Shown: positions 28,431 to 36,968, counted from the first letter of the stretch. The stretch: DNA of 64,000 bases from an uncultured Clostridiaceae bacterium (GCA_946998225.1 CAMPYH010000004.1:40996-104995); one strand, 5' to 3'. The notes: generated by a model not told the origin, from the letters alone. Numbers and translations are program-made.

Positions 28431-28496
28431 AAAAGAAAAACAAAAAAGAAAAAACTAAAAAAGAGAAAAACAAAAGAAAAAAGAAAAGGTAAATAT

Positions 28497-29465
28497 ATGG
28501 ATAATGATAAAAATAATGAAATTAAAAATGAGCATATAGACTTTACTGAAAATTTAAGTAAAGAAGAAAAAATGCAGGCATATAAGAAAAAGATGATAGA
28601 ATATCAAAAGGATATGGCTAAAAAGAAAAATATAGATAAAGAAATTGCAGATATTAATAATAATGAAAAGATAAAAGCTTCAAAAGAAGTTCAAAAATAT
28701 GAAAGAAAAGTTATTATATATTCTATATTAATACTTATCGTTTTGTTCTTAGCTGTTACATATATTACAAATAAAGAAAAATTTAGTATTAAAAAATATA
28801 TGGCACAAAAGGAATTAGAAAATAAACAAAAAGATTATTTACCAGAAGAAGAAAGAATTAAGGAAATAGAGAAAAGACTTAAAAATAGAAAATCTGAATT
28901 TACTAATTTTATTATGAATCAAGATAAAGCAACTCAGTTTCCTGAAAAATTTAAAGTAGAGATATTTATTAGAAATCTTCAAATAGATAAGCTTTTAGTT
29001 CCAGATGTTGATGAAGTAAAAGATGGAAATATATTTATGGCAAATAGTGGAAAACATTTTGCTGTAGAAAACTTTAATACTATATTTAAAGACAAATATT
29101 TAACATCTAGATATAAAGCTGAAGTTAAAGAGTTGAATGAAATAGATGGAGAAAATCCAAATATATTATTTATTAGAAAAAATGGACTTTATACAAATAA
29201 CGGAGAATTAATAGTTAATATATTAAATGGAAAACCACAAAATTTTGATGGATTTGTAGATTTAAAAGCAAATCCAATAGTTATAGCATATGATAAAGTT
29301 GATGGAGATTTAACAGATAAGATGAGTTTTACTCCAGAACTTAAAAATTTAGAAGATGGAAAGACTTATGAAATTAAATATACTGTAACTAATTCAAGAG
29401 AAAAGACTGTATCTAGAAATTTAAAAATTAAATGTATAGATATGATGAAAAATGTTAAAAGGTAA
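28497..29465 (+). CDS. membrane-anchored protein with a C-terminal Ig-like (DUF5011-type) domain
   Basis: 322 residues. A Lys-rich coiled cytoplasmic segment of about 75 residues is followed by a membrane segment (about 77-95), a charged linker and an extracytoplasmic part. The last 60 residues (NPIVIAYDKVDGDLTDKM, then TYEIKYTVTNSREKTVSRN) resemble DUF5011/HYR-like Ig folds seen in surface proteins. Function unknown. The 66 bases before it are A/G-rich with a single T and contain AAAAGG as binding site. Confidence 0.6.
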   Translation: MDNDKNNEIKNEHIDFTENLSKEEKMQAYKKKMIEYQKDMAKKKNIDKEIADINNNEKIKASKEVQKYERKVIIYSILILIVLFLAVTYITNKEKFSIKKYMAQKELENKQKDYLPEEERIKEIEKRLKNRKSEFTNFIMNQDKATQFPEKFKVEIFIRNLQIDKLLVPDVDEVKDGNIFMANSGKHFAVENFNTIFKDKYLTSRYKAEVKELNEIDGENPNILFIRKNGLYTNNGELIVNILNGKPQNFDGFVDLKANPIVIAYDKVDGDLTDKMSFTPELKNLEDGKTYEIKYTVTNSREKTVSRNLKIKCIDMMKNVKR

Positions 29466-29466
29466 T

Positions 29467-30450
29467 ATGATGAAAATTGGAATAATTGGTGCAGGAAGCT
29501 TTGGAGTATCACTTGCAAAACATTTAAAAGAAAATGGAAATGAAGTTTTAATTTGGGCAAATAGTAAAGAAACAAAAGACTTAATAAATGAAAAAGGACA
29601 ATCTAAATATCTTCCTGGCGTAAATATTAGCGGAATTAAAGCTAGTAATTCGTTAAAAGAAGTTATAGATGGTGCAAGTTTAATTATACATGTAACACCT
29701 TCAAAATATTTTAGAAAAGTACTTAAGGAATACAAAGAATATGTAAAAGATGATCAAAAGATAATAATATGTTCTAAAGGTATAGAAAAAGAAAGTAAAA
29801 AAACACTTGAAGAAGTTTTAAAGGAAGAACTTCCAAATATATCTTATGGAGTTTTATCTGGACCATCACATGCAGAAGAAGTAGCTAGGAATATGGAAAC
29901 TGTAATTGTATGTGCATCAGAAGATGAAAAACTTATTAAACTTGTTATGGAAGCATTTGATGGAGAAAGAATAAGAATATATGGATCAAAAGATGTAATT
30001 GGAGTAGCACTTGGAGGAGTGCTTAAAAATATTATAGCTGTGTCAGCAGGTATTGCTTATGGACTTAATAAAGGAGATAATGCTCTTACAGCAATTATTA
30101 CAAGAGGACTTGTTGAGCTTTCTAGATTTGCAGAAAAACTTGGAGCAGATCCAAAAACCATATATGGACTTTCTGGACTTGGAGATTTAATAGTAACATG
30201 TTTAAGTGAGTATTCAAGAAATAGAAAAGCGGGAATACTTCTTTCAAAAGGATATACTAAAGAAGAAATAGAAAAAGAACTAGGTATGGTTGTTGAAGGT
30301 TTTGATAACATAGATGCTGTGTATGAGATGTCAAAAGAACTAAATATAGATACACCTATAACTGATGAAGTATATAAAATACTACATGGTGAAACTACAG
30401 CAGATGATGCTGTTAAGAATTTAATGACTAGAAAAAATAAATATGAATAA
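29467..30450 (+). CDS. gpsA: glycerol-3-phosphate dehydrogenase [NAD(P)+]
   Basis: About 327 residues. Rossmann start KIGIIGAGSFGVSLA, then VICSKGIE-type KIIICSKGIE, LSGPSHAEEVA, and GLSGLGDLIVTCLSEYSRN near 235, all standard for GpsA. It makes sn-glycerol 3-phosphate for phospholipid synthesis. ATG at 29467 or 29470 follows AAAAGG; an ATG at 29452 inside the previous gene is less likely. xseB follows within the same transcript. Confidence 0.95.
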   Translation: MMKIGIIGAGSFGVSLAKHLKENGNEVLIWANSKETKDLINEKGQSKYLPGVNISGIKASNSLKEVIDGASLIIHVTPSKYFRKVLKEYKEYVKDDQKIIICSKGIEKESKKTLEEVLKEELPNISYGVLSGPSHAEEVARNMETVIVCASEDEKLIKLVMEAFDGERIRIYGSKDVIGVALGGVLKNIIAVSAGIAYGLNKGDNALTAIITRGLVELSRFAEKLGADPKTIYGLSGLGDLIVTCLSEYSRNRKAGILLSKGYTKEEIEKELGMVVEGFDNIDAVYEMSKELNIDTPITDEVYKILHGETTADDAVKNLMTRKNKYE

Positions 30451-30460
30451 GGGGAAAATT

Positions 30461-30688
30461 ATGGAGAAAAAAGAAAAAACATTAGAAGAATTAATGAATG
30501 AACTTGAAAAAATATCTAGAGAACTAGAAAGCGAAAATATATCTTTAGAAGATACTATTGAAAAGTTTAAAAAGGGAAGCGAAATAGCAAAACTTGCTGA
30601 AAAGAAATTAAACGAAGCTGAAAAAAATATCAATGTAATAATTGGTGAAGGTGAAAATAAAAAGGAAGAAGAGCTTATAAATGAATAA
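30461..30688 (+). CDS. xseB: exonuclease VII small subunit
   Basis: 75 residues, start ATG 30461 after AAGGGG. The pattern LEELMNELEKISRELESENISLED and FKKGSEIAKLAEKKLNEAEKNI matches XseB, a helical subunit that binds the large subunit XseA. xseA, usually adjacent, is not here. Its end overlaps the next gene by eight bases. Confidence 0.88.
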   Translation: MEKKEKTLEELMNELEKISRELESENISLEDTIEKFKKGSEIAKLAEKKLNEAEKNINVIIGEGENKKEEELINE

Positions 30689-31115
30689 TTTTTGGATTAA
30701 ATATGGAAGTATAATTGCACCTATAATATCTGTTACATTAGCACAGTTTATTAAGCTGATTGTAGAGTGGATAAAGGTTAAGAAATTTGATATTAGAGTA
30801 TTTTTAAAAAATGGAAGTATGCCAAGTGGTCATGCATCAATTACATCATCATTACTTGTTTATATAATATATATGTATAAAATGAATCTTGCAGATATAA
30901 ACTTAGTAGGAATTGCTTTAGTTTTATGGATGGTTATATTAAGAGATGCAGTAGGCGTAAGAAGAATGGTTGGAAAACATTCTGAGGTATTAAATGATTT
31001 AAAACATTTAGATAAGAAGTTATCAATAAATGAAGGACATACTATCTTAGAAGCAGTTGCTGGAACTGTTTTTGGAACAATTATAACTATTATATATATC
31101 TTTATATTTAAATAG
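30681..31115 (+). CDS. divergent PAP2-like membrane protein (DUF212/YuiD family)
   Basis: 144 residues with about four membrane segments. The phosphatase-like signature GSMPSGHAS is near 48, and RDAVGVRRMVGKHSEVLN near 92 is the second DUF212 hallmark. Family members resemble acid phosphatase/vanadium haloperoxidases, but activity is not known. Confidence 0.82.
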   Translation: MNNFWIKYGSIIAPIISVTLAQFIKLIVEWIKVKKFDIRVFLKNGSMPSGHASITSSLLVYIIYMYKMNLADINLVGIALVLWMVILRDAVGVRRMVGKHSEVLNDLKHLDKKLSINEGHTILEAVAGTVFGTIITIIYIFIFK

Positions 31116-31124
31116 GAGGTAAAA

Positions 31125-31358
31125 ATGAGCCCAGATGAAATGATACAAGTTGTAGATACGAATAATAAAACAATATTTGTAATTTCAATTATAATAGGTG
31201 TTTTGCTTTTAATAATAGGTTTAATTTGGAGTTATGCTAGATATAAAAATAAAACACAAATAATTAGAAATAGAAAAAGAAATAGACATAATAATTCTTT
31301 TGAAAACTTTGACTATGACGATGAAGAAAATGAAATTGAAGATGAAAATGAAAAATAA
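31125..31358 (+). CDS. small single-TM protein of unknown function
   Basis: 77 residues, ATG after AGGAGG nine bases behind the previous stop. One membrane segment (about 17-37) is followed by a basic stretch (RNRKRNRHNN) and a very acidic tail (DYDDEENEIEDENE). No family recognised. Operon position suggests it is expressed with the PAP2-like gene. Confidence 0.65.
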   Translation: MSPDEMIQVVDTNNKTIFVISIIIGVLLLIIGLIWSYARYKNKTQIIRNRKRNRHNNSFENFDYDDEENEIEDENEK

Positions 31359-31452
31359 AGCTTTAAAAAAATAAGAAATTATTATATAATATAAATATGT
31401 CGGAAAGAAATATGAAAATAGCTAATGATTATTGGCAAAAGGGGGAATTAAT

Positions 31453-31935
31453 ATGACATACTATCAAGAAGGATTAAAGGTGATTGACACAATTAGAGAC
31501 GAAGATTTACCAGAAATTAGTAACTGGTTACAAAGAAATGATTTTTTACCTGAATTTGAAGATAAAAGAGGTAAGAGATGTGTTTTAAGAGAAGAGCAAA
31601 ATGGAAAACCAATAGCGGTAATTTCTTGGTATCCAGCAGAAGTATTTGAAAAAATCCATGATATTAAATTTGGAGATGTAACAAGTGCTGTATACATTTA
31701 TGAGTACGGTATTGAAGACGAAAATGTAAGTGAACAATCACTAAGTAGCTTTTTAATAAGCATTCTAGAAGAACTTCAAAAAAGAGGTATTGTTTTTATA
31801 TATTTCAAAGAAAACTTTGAATTATTGAAAGACATAGTTAAAGTAAACAGAGGTGCACTCTGGGATGAAGGCAAAGACAGATTCATGATAGGTGAGGTTA
31901 AATACGTATTAAAATCGCTATATAAAAATAGCTAG
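31453..31935 (+). CDS. protein of unknown function
   Basis: 160 residues, ATG 31453 after GGGGG. Cytoplasmic, mixed alpha/beta by appearance: LPEISNWLQRNDFLPEF, RCVLREEQNGKPIAVISW and IVFIYFKENFELLKDI. The alternation of strands and helices is reminiscent of an acetyltransferase-like fold, but I see no acetyl-CoA binding motif and do not assign it. It has its own leader after a 74-base gap and a strong terminator behind it. Confidence 0.6.
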   Translation: MTYYQEGLKVIDTIRDEDLPEISNWLQRNDFLPEFEDKRGKRCVLREEQNGKPIAVISWYPAEVFEKIHDIKFGDVTSAVYIYEYGIEDENVSEQSLSSFLISILEELQKRGIVFIYFKENFELLKDIVKVNRGALWDEGKDRFMIGEVKYVLKSLYKNS

Positions 31936-31954
31936 TGTATTACATCCTTAAAAG

Positions 31955-31989
31955 GTAAAGTGTAAAAAGTTTTACACTTTACTTTTTTT
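31955..31989 (+). terminator. strong terminator before gap
   Basis: GTAAAGTGTAAAA pairs with TTTTACACTTTAC (13 bp, two-base AG loop, effectively opened to four), followed by seven T's. Confidence 0.9.
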
Positions 31990-32171
31990 ATTTTATTCTT
32001 TTTACCTTGTTTTTTTATTTTTTTTAGTTTATTTTTTAATTTTAATTTAAATCTCTTTAAATATTTCATTTTATACAAAAAGCATATATATAGATTAAAA
32101 AGTTTTTTTTACCATGTATAATTAGTATGTATAAAAATATTAGTTAACTAAAGATAAGGAAGGAAAAATAT

Positions 32172-33224
32172 ATGAAAATAGGAATTAACGGATTTGGAAG
32201 AATAGGAGCACAAGCTTTTCAAATAGCTATTGAAAGAGGAGCAGATGTAGTAGGAATTAATGATCCTTTTATGACACCAGAATATATGGCATATTTAATA
32301 AAATATGATACAACATTTGGAAAGTATAAAGGAAAAGTAGAGTATACTGAAAACAGTATAATTATCGAAGGAAAAGAAGTAAAAGTATTCGAGGAAAAAG
32401 AACCAAAGAATATTCCATGGGGAGAAATTGGAGCGGAAATTATTCTTGAGTGTACAGGAGTGTTTAAAGAAATAGATACAGCTAAAGGACATATAGAAGG
32501 TGGAGCTAAAAAAGTAATAATTTCAGCACCATCTAAAACAGCACCAATGTTTGTACTTGGTGTAAACCATGAAACATACGATAATTCAATGGATATAGTG
32601 TCTAATGCTTCATGTACAACAAACTGTTTAGCACCACTTGCAAAGGTACTTGAAGATAAATGGGGAATAGATGAAGGATTAATGACAACTATTCATGCTG
32701 TAACAGCTACACAAAAACCGGTAGATACAACAAATATTAAAAAATGGAGATTAGGAAGAGCAGCATACAATAATATTATTCCATCAACAACAGGTGCTGC
32801 AGAAGCTGTAGGAAAAGTTATCCCATCACTTAATGGAAAACTAACAGGAATGGCATTTAGAGTACCAGTTGTAAATGTGTCTGTTGTAGACTTAACAGTT
32901 AAACTTAAAAATCCAGCAACATATGACGAAATATGTGAAGAAGTAAAAAGAAGATCTCAAGGAGACTTAAAAGGAATTCTAGGATATGTAGAAGATGAAG
33001 TTGTTTCATCAGATTTTAATGGTGAATCTACAGCATCAAATTTTGATTCTAAAGCAGGAATTGAAATGTCAGACAAGTTCTTCAAACTTATTTCTTGGTA
33101 TGATAATGAATGGGGCTATTCTACAATGTTTGTTAAATTTGCAGAATATATTAATTCTAAAATGAATAATATAGAAGAAACAAAAGAAACAGTAGAAAAT
33201 GAAAATATAGATAAAGTTAATTGA
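32172..33224 (+). CDS. gap: glyceraldehyde-3-phosphate dehydrogenase with acidic C-terminal tail
   Basis: 350 residues. Rossmann start GINGFGRIGAQAF, catalytic Cys148 in SNASCTTNC, HAVTATQKPVD, GRAAYNNIIPSTTGAA and WYDNEWGYS are intact, so the enzyme should be active in glycolysis. The normal family end is near FAEYINSKM. Here about 19 more acidic residues (NNIEETKETVENENIDKVN) follow, and then TGA (33222-33224). The frame continues without break into an acidic linker and phosphoglycerate kinase. See the findings: this looks like the front half of a GAPDH-PGK fusion interrupted by one UGA. Start ATG after AAGGAAGG. Confidence 0.96.
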   Translation: MKIGINGFGRIGAQAFQIAIERGADVVGINDPFMTPEYMAYLIKYDTTFGKYKGKVEYTENSIIIEGKEVKVFEEKEPKNIPWGEIGAEIILECTGVFKEIDTAKGHIEGGAKKVIISAPSKTAPMFVLGVNHETYDNSMDIVSNASCTTNCLAPLAKVLEDKWGIDEGLMTTIHAVTATQKPVDTTNIKKWRLGRAAYNNIIPSTTGAAEAVGKVIPSLNGKLTGMAFRVPVVNVSVVDLTVKLKNPATYDEICEEVKRRSQGDLKGILGYVEDEVVSSDFNGESTASNFDSKAGIEMSDKFFKLISWYDNEWGYSTMFVKFAEYINSKMNNIEETKETVENENIDKVN

Positions 33225-34484
33225 AGAGATGATAGTGAGGATAAGCTAGATAAAAGTCTAGATGAAGATGTAAATGAAAATGTAGATATAAATACAAATA
33301 ATTCATTTAATAAAAAAACTGTAAAAGATATTGATGTAAGTGGTAAAAAAGTAATTGTTAGATGTGACTTCAATGTACCATTAGATGAAAATCTAAATAT
33401 TACAGATAATACAAGAATAGTATCTTCACTTAAAACAATAGAGTATTTAATTAATAATAATGCAAAGGTAATACTTTGCAGTCATCTTGGAAGACCAAAA
33501 GGAGAGGTTAATCCTAAATATTCACTTATGCCTGTTAAAAATGAACTTGAAAAGCTTTTAGGAAAAGACGTTAAATTTGGAGAGGATATAGTAGGACCTA
33601 ATACAAAAGAAATTGTAGATGGTTTAAAAGATGGTGAAGTGGTTCTTCTTGAAAATTTAAGATTTAAAAAAGAAGAAGAGGAAAATGATGAAAACTTTTC
33701 TAAAGAGCTCGCTTCCCTTGCTGAAATATATGTAAATGATGCATTTGGGACAGCGCATAGAGCACATAGCTCTACAGCGGGAGTGGCTAAGTTTTTACCT
33801 GCAGTTTCAGGTTTCTTGATGGAAAAGGAAATAATATATTTAAAAAATGCTTTAGATGATCCTGAAAGACCATATATTGCAATATTAGGTGGTAAAAAAG
33901 TTTCAGATAAGATAGAGGTTATACTTTCTCTTTTAGATAAAGTAGATGTACTTTTAATAGGCGGAGCTATGGCTTTCACTTTTATAAACACACTTGGATA
34001 TAACGTAGGAAAATCTATAGTAGAAGATAAAAAAGATTTAGTACTAGATATATTTAGAAAAGCTAAAGAAAAAAATGTAAGAATTGTTTTACCAATAGAT
34101 GTTAAAATGGCGGAAAATGTAGATTCTAAAGAATATATAAATGTTCCTACAAGTTCAATGAGAGAAGATCTTATGGGATTAGATATTGGCGAAAAAACGA
34201 TAATGCTTTTCTTAAATGAAATAGCTAAAGCAAAAACAGTATTCTGGAATGGACCAATGGGTGCATTTGAAAATGAAGTTTTTGAAGATGGAACTAAAAA
34301 GATAGCTGAAGGGCTTTCAGATTTAAACGGAATAACAATAGTAGGTGGTGGAGATTCTGCTGCAGCTATTAAGAAGTTTAAATTAGAAGATAAGGTTTCA
34401 CACGTATCAACAGGTGGAGGAGCTTCATTAGAACTTATTGAAGGAAAAGAATTACCTGGACTTAAAGCATTATTAGACAAATAG
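33225..34484 (+). CDS. pgk: phosphoglycerate kinase, in frame with gap and lacking a normal start
   Basis: The first codon after the gap stop opens a frame of 419 codons plus stop. A 27-residue Asp/Asn/Glu-rich linker leads to FNKKTVKDIDVSGKKVIV, where typical PGKs have MNKKT: the Met is Phe (TTT, 33306). From there 392 residues, full PGK length, contain RCDFNVPLDEN, CSHLGRPKG, GPNTKE-type and GGGASLELI motifs. No ATG, GTG or TTG occurs in this frame between 33225 and 33528; starting at 33528 would lose 74 residues, including the substrate-binding DFNVP and GRP segments. Translation probably depends on readthrough of the UGA, unless the UGA is an error. Confidence 0.9.
   Translation, partial: RDDSEDKLDKSLDEDVNENVDINTNNSFNKKTVKDIDVSGKKVIVRCDFNVPLDENLNITDNTRIVSSLKTIEYLINNNAKVILCSHLGRPKGEVNPKYSLMPVKNELEKLLGKDVKFGEDIVGPNTKEIVDGLKDGEVVLLENLRFKKEEEENDENFSKELASLAEIYVNDAFGTAHRAHSSTAGVAKFLPAVSGFLMEKEIIYLKNALDDPERPYIAILGGKKVSDKIEVILSLLDKVDVLLIGGAMAFTFINTLGYNVGKSIVEDKKDLVLDIFRKAKEKNVRIVLPIDVKMAENVDSKEYINVPTSSMREDLMGLDIGEKTIMLFLNEIAKAKTVFWNGPMGAFENEVFEDGTKKIAEGLSDLNGITIVGGGDSAAAIKKFKLEDKVSHVSTGGGASLELIEGKELPGLKALLDK
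33246..33261 (+). promoter_or_regulatory. hairpin 21 bases after the gap UGA
   Basis: CTAGAT and GTCTAG form six pairs (last one T-G) around an AAAA loop. It is inside the linker coding region. A structure shortly downstream of a stop can favour readthrough; that role here is inference. Confidence 0.4.
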
Positions 34485-34495
34485 ATGGGGAGATT

Positions 34496-35305
34496 ATGGA
34501 AGAAATATATTTAATTGGAAACTGGAAAATGAATATGCTACCTGCAGATGTACTTGCATATTTAGATAAGTTTGTAATAAATTTAAGAAAATATATTAAT
34601 ACTAAAAAAGAAAAAAGAGATATAAAAATTAAAACATTAGATGCAGTAAAAACGATATTTGCTGTACCATATATAGATATGTTTTATGCAAATTTATATG
34701 CAAATGAGGAAAAACGAATCGAAATAGCAGCACAAAATGTATTTCACATAGATGAAGGAAGTTATACAGGAGAGGTATCTCCTCTTATGCTTAAATCTAT
34801 AGATATAAAATATAGCATAATAGGTCATAGTGAAAGAAGAAAAATGGGAGAGACTTCAAAAGATATTTTCCAAAAAGCAAATGCTCTTTTAAAACATAAT
34901 ATAGTGCCAATAATTTGTATTGGTGAAAGTAAAGATGAAGAAGAAAAGAAAAAGACAAAAGAGGTTTTAAAAAAACAAATAAAAGAGATAATGGAAAACA
35001 TAAATGATAAAACTTCTATGCAAAAGATAATATTTGCATATGAACCACTTTGGGCAATTGGTACAGGTAAACATTGTAGTAAAGATAAAGCAAATGAAAA
35101 CATATTATATATTAAAGAAGTACTTAAAGAAGAAGGAATAGAAAATCCAAAAGTACTTTATGGCGGAAGTGTAAACGCGGAAAACGCTGGAGAATATATT
35201 GATACAAAAAATATAGATGGACTTTTGGCAGGAGGAGCAAGTCTTAACTACAAAGAGTTTTTAAAAATTTATGTTGAAATAATAAAAATACTGAATAAAG
35301 AATAA
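34496..35305 (+). CDS. tpiA: triosephosphate isomerase
   Basis: 269 residues, slightly longer than usual because of a Lys-rich stretch near 37-45. Active-site residues are in GNWKMN (Lys), IIGHSERR (His) and FAYEPLWAIGTG (Glu). The phosphate-binding GGSVNAENA and LLAGGASL are present. Start ATG eleven bases behind pgk with GGGGAG. It completes a gap-pgk-tpiA glycolytic operon. Confidence 0.97.
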   Translation: MEEIYLIGNWKMNMLPADVLAYLDKFVINLRKYINTKKEKRDIKIKTLDAVKTIFAVPYIDMFYANLYANEEKRIEIAAQNVFHIDEGSYTGEVSPLMLKSIDIKYSIIGHSERRKMGETSKDIFQKANALLKHNIVPIICIGESKDEEEKKKTKEVLKKQIKEIMENINDKTSMQKIIFAYEPLWAIGTGKHCSKDKANENILYIKEVLKEEGIENPKVLYGGSVNAENAGEYIDTKNIDGLLAGGASLNYKEFLKIYVEIIKILNKE

Positions 35306-35314
35306 AGGTGTAAG

Positions 35315-35893
35315 ATGGATCAAGTATTATATGATATTCAAAAAACACTCACACTTATGATACCAGAAAAGTGGGAACGAATAGATTTATATGCATCAGT
35401 AGTAGATAAAAACGATAAAGACATTAAAGGTGAACTTTTTTTCTACTTTATGCCCAAATCTAGTTTTAACAAAGAATATATCAACTGCTACGAAATACCA
35501 TGGGAATATAATATTGATGAGATGGATTATCTTGAATATATAAATAAATTATATAATTTAATAAAAAAACTAAGAAGAATATATTTTAATGAAGCAAATA
35601 AACTTTGGAGTAATATAACAATAAGTATAGATGGCAAAAAAAGTACTTGTAAATTTGAATTAAATTATGAAAATCTTTTAAATACTCCATTTACATCTTT
35701 TGAAAGACATGTTATTTGGAGATATATAAATTTAAATATAATACCTAAAATAAAAGAAGAAAAAAATATAATAGAAAAATATACAAAATATATAACTGAA
35801 TACACAATACCAAAAGAATTTAAATATACACCTTTAAAAGTTAAACCAACTCAAAATATTGTAGATTATGGTAAGGTTAGAAATTTAGATTAA
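35315..35893 (+). CDS. YezG/DUF600-like protein (immunity/antitoxin type)
   Basis: 192 residues. The pattern MIPEKWERIDLYASVV, GELFFYFMPKSS, EIPWEYNIDE, KLWSNITISI and KSTCKFELNYENL follows the YezG family, many of whose members neutralise LXG-type polymorphic toxins. No LXG or other toxin gene is adjacent; the neighbour upstream is tpiA. It may be an orphan immunity gene. It is followed by an A-rich spacer. Confidence 0.65.
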   Translation: MDQVLYDIQKTLTLMIPEKWERIDLYASVVDKNDKDIKGELFFYFMPKSSFNKEYINCYEIPWEYNIDEMDYLEYINKLYNLIKKLRRIYFNEANKLWSNITISIDGKKSTCKFELNYENLLNTPFTSFERHVIWRYINLNIIPKIKEEKNIIEKYTKYITEYTIPKEFKYTPLKVKPTQNIVDYGKVRNLD

Positions 35894-35957
35894 AATAAAA
35901 AGTAAAGAAAAATAAAAAAGAAAATAAAAAAAATAAAAACAAAACAAAAGGAAAAAT

Positions 35958-36404
35958 ATGCCGGCACTAACAGCAAGTGTAATAATACTTGGAATAATAA
36001 TTGTAGTTTTAATATTATCTGCTAGAAGCTTTTTAAATGCTCTTGGAATAGAGACAAAAGATTTTGTAAGTTTCATAAAAGCAGATCAAAAAATTGACGA
36101 TGTATACAAGATGTCTAAAAAATATAATAGCTTAACACTAGAAGAAAGAATACATTTTTTAGATGAATCAAAATACATCTTTGATTCATATGCTAAAATT
36201 CCAGATAGACTTTGGGAAAGTGAATATAATAAATATATGGAAATATTAGATACATACCAAAAGGCAAAAGTAGATAATTGGAAACATAAAAATAATGTAG
36301 TGCCAAATATTCAAACAGCTAAAGATTTAAAGGCAAAAAGAAAACTAAAAAAACTTAATTTAAAAGGTAATAGCATAAATACAAAAACTATTAAAGAAAA
36401 TTAA
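35958..36404 (+). CDS. membrane-anchored protein of unknown function
   Basis: 148 residues. A membrane segment at about 5-21 is followed by a charged, helical cytoplasmic or surface domain (LTLEERIHFLDESKYIF; RLWESEYNKYMEIL) and a Lys-rich tail. No family recognised. The 64-base leader before it is almost only A with scattered G/T/C and holds AAAAGGAAAAAT as the binding site. It is closed by a strong terminator. Confidence 0.6.
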   Translation: MPALTASVIILGIIIVVLILSARSFLNALGIETKDFVSFIKADQKIDDVYKMSKKYNSLTLEERIHFLDESKYIFDSYAKIPDRLWESEYNKYMEILDTYQKAKVDNWKHKNNVVPNIQTAKDLKAKRKLKKLNLKGNSINTKTIKEN

Positions 36405-36437
36405 AAAAATTAAAATATAAAGAATAATAATAAAAGC

Positions 36438-36468
36438 AAGTACACCACATTTTTGTGGTGTACTTTAT
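36438..36468 (+). terminator. terminator before the secreted-protein cluster
   Basis: AAGTACACCAC (36438-36448) pairs with GTGGTGTACTT (36455-36465), then TATTT. Confidence 0.85.
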
Positions 36469-36493
36469 TTGGTATGGCTCTCATAATAATAGC

Positions 36494-36522
36494 TTGTATT
36501 TATAAAAAAAAGAAGTTATAAT
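36494..36522 (+). promoter_or_regulatory. promoter of the secreted-protein gene
   Basis: TTGTAT (36494-36499), 17-base spacer, TATAAT (36517-36522). Transcription should begin near 36529, at the left arm of the inverted repeat described next. Confidence 0.6.
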
Positions 36523-36525
36523 AAA

Positions 36526-36541
36526 AAAAAGAGGGAAGTTC
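36526..36541 (+). repeat. left arm of a long-range inverted repeat
   Basis: AAAAAGAGGGAAGTTC can form 16 pairs (one G-T) with 36969-36984, on the other side of the secreted-protein gene. Since it falls at the predicted 5' end of the mRNA and its partner at the 3' end, the transcript ends could pair with each other. Confidence 0.6.
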
Positions 36542-36567
36542 ATTATTTAAAAGTAGTGAGGTTAGAT

Positions 36568-36960
36568 ATGAAAAATATTAAAAAAATTATATTAATCGTA
36601 TTAGCAATAATGATTTGCGTAACTTCATATGTTTTTGCAAAACAGATAGGTGAGTTTAACGAATTCAAAATTACATATCGTGGAGAAAGAACGGGTTTTT
36701 TATTAAAAGAGGGTCAAAATGGTTCTCCTTTTATTTTGAATTTATATCCATCAAGGGATTTAAGACCAATGGTTGTGAGATATTGGATGGAAAACGTTAA
36801 TGGAAGAAGAAGAAGCGATATACATAGATTAGAGTGTGGTTATAGAAATGAAAATTCAAATTGGGCATCACAAGGATATAGCTATGCATTAAAGATAGCA
36901 AGAGAAAATTGGTGGGATCTAACAGCATATATAACTGGTAGCTGGTCGCCAGATAAATAA
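36568..36960 (+). CDS. small secreted protein, bacteriocin-like context
   Basis: 130 residues with a clear signal peptide (basic start, hydrophobic core to about 22, VFA cleavage site). The mature part has many aromatic residues and one Cys (LECGYRN), and ends WDLTAYITGSWSPDK. The ending and size recall small secreted proteins of the DUF2712 kind encoded beside ABC exporters, but I am not certain of the family. ATG 36568 follows GAGG; the GTG at 36556 overlaps it. Two membrane proteins and an ABC ATPase follow, so export, immunity or signalling linked to this protein is the likely theme. Confidence 0.65.
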   Translation: MKNIKKIILIVLAIMICVTSYVFAKQIGEFNEFKITYRGERTGFLLKEGQNGSPFILNLYPSRDLRPMVVRYWMENVNGRRRSDIHRLECGYRNENSNWASQGYSYALKIARENWWDLTAYITGSWSPDK

Positions 36961-36968
36961 AATAAAAA

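Noticed and set aside
28431..28496. TAA at 28428 as a second readthrough case, since the next gene is in the same frame
   Set aside because: The downstream gene has a good ATG and binding site, the spacer encodes only low-complexity Lys/Arg, and no domain is split.
33229..33249. ATG at 33229 and GTG at 33235 as restart sites for pgk
   Set aside because: Both are in another frame and run into TAG after six or fewer codons.
33482..34480. 332-codon open frame on the minus strand, opposite pgk
   Set aside because: It mirrors the PGK coding frame, is Ser/Phe/Ile-rich as expected for the reverse of AGA/GAA-rich genes, and has no binding site or family resemblance.
33528..34484. ATG at 33528 as the real pgk start
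   Set aside because: It would delete 74 conserved residues with substrate-binding motifs, while the upstream in-frame sequence is clearly PGK.
35894..35957. A-rich repeats as a CRISPR or satellite array
   Set aside because: No regular unit length or spacers; simple low-complexity sequence.
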